This document shows, in pieces, positions 59,539 through 64,000 of a DNA stretch of 64,000 nucleotides (position 1 is the first letter of the stretch; each line of letters begins with the position of its first letter). Source of the DNA: an uncultured Oscillospiraceae bacterium (lineage in GTDB: Bacteria > Bacillota > Clostridia > Oscillospirales > Acutalibacteraceae). The position numbers were made by a program, and so were the translations under genes. The stretch covers positions 10,316 to 74,315 of the forward strand of contig CABUFC010000007.1 of assembly GCA_902490735.1 (NCBI GenBank), in the 5' to 3' direction. The notes under the pieces were generated by a model that saw only the letters and a list, made by a program, of their open reading frames with translations, made no database searches and was not told the origin of the DNA.

Positions 59539-61338
59539 TTATAACTCGTACCCGGTCCACCCGGCAAGAGACCTTGCTAAGTAGTTGGCGTCCTTGTCGT
59601 CTACCGTGCCGTCTCCGTTAATATCAAGAAGAGATTCTACAACTGATATATTCCACCCGGCAAGATACCGCTTTAACGCGGAAATATCCTTGTCGTCTAT
59701 TCCGCCGTCACCGTTTGTGTCGCCTAATTCTCTGTCAATAACGGTTATGCTGCCGTTGACACCAGCTACGGCAATATCGGTTTCATTTTCGTCGTCTACG
59801 TAGCAACTTTGAGGAACTATGCTAATATTAAACACGTCGCCGACACTTGCTTCCTCTAAAACTGAAAACTCAAAGGTTATAATATCGCCGTTATAGGTAA
59901 CAGGGTCAGAAAAGACCTTTTCGTCAATTAAATCAGGCACAAAGCCATATTTGTACCATCCGTTTGTGTTTGCTGTGACTATGGTTGAATCGGTGTGAAC
60001 ATCGGTATAATTCTCGGGCAACGCAATATTAATTTTATCCACACTTTCAAGTTTTAACTTAGTTGTATCAAATAACATTTTGAAAGTTAGCGTGCCAAAA
60101 CCTTTGTTGCCTGTTATTTTAACAGTAACTTTTACCTTGTTTCCAACTTTCACTCTTACGTCATTGGCTATTATTTTCATTGCTTTATAGCCGCAAATGT
60201 TGCAAGTCATATCAAAATCGTTGTCAAAAACGTGCGAAATTACCTCGTCAATTTCGCCGCATACGGTACACACATGGTAATGTCCGTGCATAGATGCAGA
60301 CCATTTTGTCGAAAATTTGTGCGTAATTGTTCTTGTGTGATTACATTCATTACAAGTTGTATCACATGAATTGTCGTACACGTGAGCGGTAATATCTTTT
60401 TTATAGCCACAAACCGTACATTCTTGCCAGTGATATGTACCATCATATTTTTGCATAAAATCATGTGCAGAAACATCAGTTTTGTCATAACAAATTTTAC
60501 ATTCGTACCAATGGTTTACAGCATCGTTTGACCAAGTTGTTTTATACGAGTGTGATATTTCCCTAACGTAACCACAAATGTTGCATGTGGTATCGCAATC
60601 GTTATCATAAATATGTTTTGCCACAGCATTCTTATCACCGCAAACACTACATTCATGCCAATGCTGTGAACTGTTTTTTGACCAAGTTGTTTTATACGCG
60701 TGTGATATTTTCCTAACGTAACCACAAACGTTGCATGTGGTATCACAATCGTTATCATAAATATGGTTTGTGTTTTTACAAATATTATAATGTGCTGTAC
60801 TGCTCGGCTTGCCCTGCAGCTGATCCCATTGTTCTTTAGTACCTGTATAATAAATATCTTTTAAACCGGTGCAACCAGAAAAGGCATAAACGCCTATTGA
60901 CGTTACGCTATCAGGTATTACTATACTTGCAAGGCTCAAGCAATCAAAAAAGGCAGAACCGCCTATTGACGTTACGCTATCAGGTATTTCTATGCTTGCA
61001 AGGCTTGTGCAACCTTCAAAGGCACGTTCACCTATTGAAGTTATGCTATTACCAATACTTACACTTGCAAGTTTTGTGCAATAATGAAAGGCCCAACTGC
61101 CTATTGATGTTACGCCGCTTTTAATGGTAACTTTTGTTATGTCTGTGCCCCACGGCCGTGTCTTGTAAGTATAATACCCCATAGCGCCGGTGCCGGAAAT
61201 TGTTAGTTCGGTGCCTTCGAGGGTCCAGGTGCAATCTCCCGTTCTGCCGGAGGTTGCAGCTAAAACATTAAAAGCATTTACACTAAAAAGTGAAAATGTT
61301 ATTATTAAACATAGGGTAATGCTAATTATTTTCTTCAT
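59539..61338 (-). CDS. Secreted LRR / Cys-repeat / cohesin-like / dockerin protein
   Basis: The 599-aa protein has a signal peptide (about residues 1-28), then BspA-type leucine-rich repeats (about 60-160, units like SVTSIGxxAFxGCTSLASI), four or five Cys-rich units (about 190-390, CDTTCNxCGY and HWxECxVCG), a cohesin-like beta domain (about 392-532: VKVGNKVKVTVKITGNKGFGT...), and a C-terminal type I dockerin with two calcium loops, DTNGDGGIDDKD and DINGDGTVDDKD. It is secreted and probably joins a cell-surface or cellulosome-like assembly by family knowledge. Having both cohesin-like and dockerin parts suggests an adaptor. The partial gene at 63903 has a near-identical dockerin end. Confidence 0.8.
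   Translation of the reverse strand: MKKIISITLCLIITFSLFSVNAFNVLAATSGRTGDCTWTLEGTELTISGTGAMGYYTYKTRPWGTDITKVTIKSGVTSIGSWAFHYCTKLASVSIGNSITSIGERAFEGCTSLASIEIPDSVTSIGGSAFFDCLSLASIVIPDSVTSIGVYAFSGCTGLKDIYYTGTKEQWDQLQGKPSSTAHYNICKNTNHIYDNDCDTTCNVCGYVRKISHAYKTTWSKNSSQHWHECSVCGDKNAVAKHIYDNDCDTTCNICGYVREISHSYKTTWSNDAVNHWYECKICYDKTDVSAHDFMQKYDGTYHWQECTVCGYKKDITAHVYDNSCDTTCNECNHTRTITHKFSTKWSASMHGHYHVCTVCGEIDEVISHVFDNDFDMTCNICGYKAMKIIANDVRVKVGNKVKVTVKITGNKGFGTLTFKMLFDTTKLKLESVDKINIALPENYTDVHTDSTIVTANTNGWYKYGFVPDLIDEKVFSDPVTYNGDIITFEFSVLEEASVGDVFNISIVPQSCYVDDENETDIAVAGVNGSITVIDRELGDTNGDGGIDDKDISALKRYLAGWNISVVESLLDINGDGTVDDKDANYLARSLAGWTGYEL
60520..60770. repeat. 150-bp tandem DNA repeats in the Cys-rich region
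   Basis: The stretch starting GACCAAGTTGTTTTATACG occurs at 60530 and again at 60680, and about 90 following bases match almost exactly, up to ATCGTTATCATAAATATG. One unit is 50 codons, encoding one pair of Cys motifs. Confidence 0.8.
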
Positions 61339-61445
61339 AAGATACTACTTTCTTTTAATCTACTTATAAATTTGTATTTTGCGTTCAAAAATTTTAGATA
61401 TTACTTCTTCTATCTTATTGTCATCTTGCTGTTTTGCTATTGTTT

Positions 61446-61475
61446 ATTTTATTATATTTTATCTCTATTTGTCAA
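61446..61475 (-). promoter_or_regulatory. Promoter of the LRR/dockerin gene (in repeat A)
   Basis: TTGACA (reverse complement of 61470-61475), 18 bp, TAAAAT (61446-61451) on the minus strand, about 108 bases before the ATG. Confidence 0.55.
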
Positions 61476-61558
61476 GGTCGCAAATGTTATTTCAAATCTT
61501 TATTTTGCCTGTCATCCCCCGCTTTTGAAGCAAAAGCTTTAATGCGGAGCAAAAAAAG

Positions 61559-61589
61559 AGCCTCGAACACAAAGTTTTGTGCCGAGGCT
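61559..61589 (-). terminator. Terminator of hppA
   Basis: AGCCTCG...CGAGGCT with inner CACAA/TTGTG, followed on the minus strand by CTTTTTTT, right after the hppA stop. Confidence 0.85.
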
Positions 61590-61604
61590 TATTTTTAATT
61601 ATTA

Positions 61605-63689
61605 TCAGAAAAGATGATAATTAACAACAACCGCTGCAAAAACAATAGAAACCATTGAAAGAAGTTTGATTAAAATGTTTATTGCAGGACCAGATGTGTC
61701 TTTAAAAGGGTCGCCGACTGTGTCACCCACGACGGCAGCCTTGTGTTGATCACTGCCTTTACCGCCGTGAACTCCGCTTTCTATATATTTTTTAGCATTA
61801 TCCCAAGCGCCGCCTGAATTTGACATAAATATTGCCAGTAAGAAACCACTTGCCGTAGCGCCTGCCAGCATTCCTACAACGCCGTGGTAGCCAAGCGTTA
61901 CGCCTGTAACTATCGGAACTATTATAGCGACAATCGTAGGCAAAATCATTTCGCGCAAACTCGCCTTTGTACAAAGATCAATGCAAGATTTATAATCGGC
62001 ATTTGCTTTGCCTTCCATAAGGCCGACAATTTCTTTAAACTGTCTTCTGACTTCAACTACGATTGATTGAGCGGCTTTACCGACCGAACTCATAGTAAGT
62101 GCGGCAAATATAAACGGCAAGCAAGTACCGATGAATAAACCAACTAAAACCTTTGGATTCATAAGGTCAAAAGACACATCGGCATTAGGATTAATCTGCC
62201 GAATTCTGTCAATATAAGAGGCCATTAAAGCAAGAGCGGTTAATGCGGCAGAACCGATAGCAAAGCCTTTACCGGTTGCTGCGGTAGTATTTCCAAGTGA
62301 ATCAAGAGCATCTGTTCTTTCTCTTACCGATTCATCAAGGCCCGACATCTCAGCGATACCGCCGGCATTATCTGCAACAGGGCCATAAGCATCGGTTGCA
62401 AGGGTTATACCAAGTGTTGACAGCATACCGACAGCCGAAAGAGCAATACCGTAAAGGCCTAATCCGGAACTTGTTTTACCGCCTGAAAGGAAGAAGGCAA
62501 GAAGAATACAACTTGCAACTATAATAATCGGAATAGCAGTCGATAACATTCCAAGGCTTAACCCACCGATAATAACAGTGGCACTGCCTGTTTCTGATTT
62601 TGCTGCTAATTTTTTAGTGGGTTTATAAGAATCAGAAGTAAAATACTCTGTAGCTTTTCCAATTAAAACGCCCGACAACAAACCTACAATAATCGCAAAG
62701 TAAATTCCTATGTTTTCTGAACCAAGCAGGAAATATACAATCGGAAAAGATATAAGAGCAATCATAATGGCGCTGAAGCTTGTACCGCGGCTTAATGAAT
62801 TCAGCAAATCTTTTTGAGTCGCTTTTTCTTTTGTGCGAACCAAAAACGTACCGATAATCGAACAAAGTATGCCTGCCGCCGCAATAAGAAGCGGAACAGA
62901 AAGAGCTTCTAACTGAAGATTTTTAAATGCTGAAACTCCAAGAGCCATAGCAGAAATAATAGAACCAACGTAAGATTCATAAAGGTCTGCGCCCATTCCG
63001 GCAACATCGCCAACGTTATCGCCAACATTGTCAGCAATAACGGCAGGGTTCCTCGGGTCATCTTCAGGTATGCCCGCCTCAACCTTACCAACAAGGTCAG
63101 CACCTACGTCTGCGGCTTTTGTGAAAATACCACCACCAACACGAGCAAAAAGCGCCATGGAAGAGGCACCCATTCCAAATGTAAGCATTGCCGAGGTAAT
63201 AACAGCAGGCTCCAACTTGAAAGCATATTTTAATATAATAAACCAAAGGGATATATCCAAAAGACCAAGGCCTACAACGGTAAAGCCCATAACGGAGCCG
63301 GCACTAAAGGCAACTCTAAGGCCATTATTTAGGCCTTTAATGCAAGCATTCGCTGTTCTTGCGTTTGCACTTGTTGCAATTTTCATGCCGATAAATCCCG
63401 AAAGTCCTGAGAAAAATCCACCGGATACAAAAGCAAACGGAACAAACGGTGTAAGGAGATTAAAGAAAGCCATTACCGAAAGGATAACAAACATAACACC
63501 GAAAAAGACAAGAACAACCGTGTATTGCCTTTTAAGATATGCGTTTGCACCAGCCTTTACAGAATCGGAAATCTTTTTCATTAAATCGTTTCCACGTTCA
63601 AATTTAAGAACGCGCTTTGCTGTTAGTGCGGCAAATATAAGCGCAATTACCGAACCAATCAGGGTTAAAAATATCGAATAATTTTGCAT
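61605..63689 (-). CDS. hppA: Membrane-bound pyrophosphatase (K+-dependent ion pump)
   Basis: The 694-aa protein is built of about 16 membrane helices. It has DDPRNPAVIADNVGDNVGD near residue 210, DAYGPVADNAGGIAEM near 430 and GDTVGDPFKDTSGPAINIL near 655, the pyrophosphate-binding sets. GNTTAATGKGFAIGSA carries Ala where K+-independent enzymes have Lys, so it should be K+-stimulated; Na+ or H+ transport cannot be settled here. It uses PPi from biosynthesis to pump ions. AAGGAG precedes the ATG. Confidence 0.95.
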   Translation of the reverse strand: MQNYSIFLTLIGSVIALIFAALTAKRVLKFERGNDLMKKISDSVKAGANAYLKRQYTVVLVFFGVMFVILSVMAFFNLLTPFVPFAFVSGGFFSGLSGFIGMKIATSANARTANACIKGLNNGLRVAFSAGSVMGFTVVGLGLLDISLWFIILKYAFKLEPAVITSAMLTFGMGASSMALFARVGGGIFTKAADVGADLVGKVEAGIPEDDPRNPAVIADNVGDNVGDVAGMGADLYESYVGSIISAMALGVSAFKNLQLEALSVPLLIAAAGILCSIIGTFLVRTKEKATQKDLLNSLSRGTSFSAIMIALISFPIVYFLLGSENIGIYFAIIVGLLSGVLIGKATEYFTSDSYKPTKKLAAKSETGSATVIIGGLSLGMLSTAIPIIIVASCILLAFFLSGGKTSSGLGLYGIALSAVGMLSTLGITLATDAYGPVADNAGGIAEMSGLDESVRERTDALDSLGNTTAATGKGFAIGSAALTALALMASYIDRIRQINPNADVSFDLMNPKVLVGLFIGTCLPFIFAALTMSSVGKAAQSIVVEVRRQFKEIVGLMEGKANADYKSCIDLCTKASLREMILPTIVAIIVPIVTGVTLGYHGVVGMLAGATASGFLLAIFMSNSGGAWDNAKKYIESGVHGGKGSDQHKAAVVGDTVGDPFKDTSGPAINILIKLLSMVSIVFAAVVVNYHLF

Positions 63690-63750
63690 TGGTAATCTCC
63701 TTTTTTATAAAAGATAATAAGCTGTTCTCTTGCTGTTTTGCTATTTTTTT

Positions 63751-63779
63751 ATTTTATTATATTTTATCTCTATTGTCAA
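63751..63779 (-). promoter_or_regulatory. Promoter of hppA (in repeat B)
   Basis: TTGACA (reverse complement of 63774-63779), 17 bp, TAAAAT (63751-63756) on the minus strand. Confidence 0.6.
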
Positions 63780-63862
63780 GGTCGCAATTGTTATTTCAAA
63801 TCTTTATTTTGCCTGTCATTCCCCGCTTTTGAAGCAAAAGCTTTAATGCGGAGCAAAAAAAG

Positions 63863-63893
63863 AGCCTCGAACACAAAGTTTTGTGCCGAGGCT
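63863..63893 (-). terminator. Terminator of the partial dockerin gene
   Basis: Same hairpin as at 61559-61589, followed by CTTTTTTT on the minus strand. Confidence 0.85.
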
Positions 63894-63902
63894 AAAAATT
63901 TT

Positions 63903-64000
63903 TTATAGCTCGTAACCAGACCAGCCGGCAAGGTATCTTGCTAAGTAGTTTACGTCTTTGTCGTCAATAGAGCCGTCTTTGTTAACGTCAAGTGCGGCCT
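63903..64000 (-). CDS. Dockerin-type protein, C-terminal end only
   Basis: Thirty-two codons before TAA at 63903-63905 encode one calcium loop DVNKDGSIDDKDVN and the ending YLARYLAGWSGYEL. This is nearly the same as the end of the 599-aa protein at 59539 (LARSLAGWTGYEL). It is thus a second secreted dockerin protein, cut by the window edge; its other domains are not visible. Confidence 0.85.
   Translation of the reverse strand, partial: AALDVNKDGSIDDKDVNYLARYLAGWSGYEL

Larger units (their letters stand above)
61424..61589. repeat. 166-bp regulatory repeat, copy A (downstream of hppA)
   Basis: It runs from TCTTGCTGTTTTGCTAT to GTGCCGAGGCT and is about 97% identical (a few substitutions and single-base indels) with 63728-63893. 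It contains, on the minus strand, the hppA terminator (61559-61589), a hairpin GCTTTTG/CAAAAGC, and the promoter of the dockerin gene. Confidence 0.9.
63728..63893. repeat. 166-bp regulatory repeat, copy B (upstream of hppA)
   Basis: Direct copy of 61424-61589, 2304 bases away. It carries the terminator of the partial dockerin gene (63863-63893) and the hppA promoter. Confidence 0.9.

Noticed and set aside
60520..60770. CRISPR-like array
   Set aside because: The repeats are in frame, 150 bases long, and contiguous coding DNA without unique spacers.
60516..61124. Extra frames in the LRR/Cys-repeat region on both strands
   Set aside because: They are periodic shadows produced by the repeat structure of the real gene.
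63028..63681. 217-codon plus-strand frame
   Set aside because: It is antisense to hppA, and its sequence follows from hppA codon use.
61424..63893. Composite transposon around hppA
   Set aside because: The flanking repeats carry no transposase, no terminal inverted repeats and no target duplications that I could see; they are regulatory DNA.

Overview
The window looks like core chromosome from an anaerobic, low-GC, Gram-positive bacterium of class Clostridia, probably a gut-type lineage near Oscillospirales. That placement is inferred from gene content; no rRNA is present. Supporting signs are a phoH-ybeY-era-yqzL-recO run, a division/cell-wall (dcw) cluster with a PASTA-bearing SpoVD-type PBP, meso-DAP chemistry (ddh, and a DNPR motif in MurE), an oxygen-sensitive class III ribonucleotide reductase, ThyX, a membrane pyrophosphatase, a DUF1540 protein, and a secreted LRR/cohesin/dockerin protein. 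Most genes lie on the minus strand. No tRNA, rRNA, CRISPR array, insertion sequence or prophage was seen, and no gene-free stretch exceeds about 270 bases.

Layout. 1-2.8 kb: PBP (partial), U32 peptidase and mltG. 2.8-6.8 kb: a Cys-rich microprotein, then thyX-tmk-DJ-1-fau (dTMP supply and folate) and a divergent PRPP synthetase. 6.85-8.6 kb: an orphan rhamnulokinase and a DUF378 protein. 8.6-14.7 kb: tepA-ftsK/spoIIIE-ygiQ-MBL-DUF3006. 14.8-21.3 kb: phoH-ybeY-era-yqzL-recO-epimerase-mutS2. 21.4-22.4 kb: an unidentified, perhaps deoxyhypusine-synthase-like enzyme. 22.4-27.1 kb: lysC and hom, with divergent ytvI-ddh (aspartate family and DAP). 27.2-39.4 kb: the dcw cluster (mraZ-rsmH-ftsL-spoVD-murE-mraY-ftsW-murG-murA-ftsQ-ftsZ). 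39.6-42.2 kb: rpmG-secE-nusG-rplK-rplA. 42.3-45.7 kb: tig-clpP-clpX. 45.8-51.2 kb: a phosphoesterase, a DUF1540 protein, then rplS-lepB-rbgA-rnhB-yraN-thrC. 51.3-53.4 kb: eda, an amidohydrolase and trmO. 53.5-57.6 kb: nrdG, nrdD and trxB with tandem NrdR-type boxes. 57.7-59.5 kb: a TPR plus DUF4037 pair. 59.5-64 kb: an LRR/Cys-repeat/cohesin/dockerin protein, hppA, and the tail of a second dockerin protein, with 166-bp near-identical repeats on either side of hppA.

How it fits together. Lysine/threonine genes (lysC, hom, ddh, thrC) supply meso-DAP to MurE and the wall cluster. ThyX-Tmk and NrdDG-TrxB supply deoxynucleotides. Tig-ClpP-ClpX, SecE, LepB and TepA cover protein folding, export and turnover.

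The points I consider most worth a second look are: four AAAGTG-like MraZ boxes in phase just downstream of a near-consensus promoter; paired NrdR boxes 32 bp apart at both nrd promoters; SecE carrying a large extra membrane domain; an NrdD-redoxin fusion beside trxB; a promoter nested inside the clpX terminator; two hairpins that bury ribosome-binding sites; the TPR/DUF4037 pair; and the cohesin-plus-dockerin protein next to the duplicated regulatory cassette around hppA.
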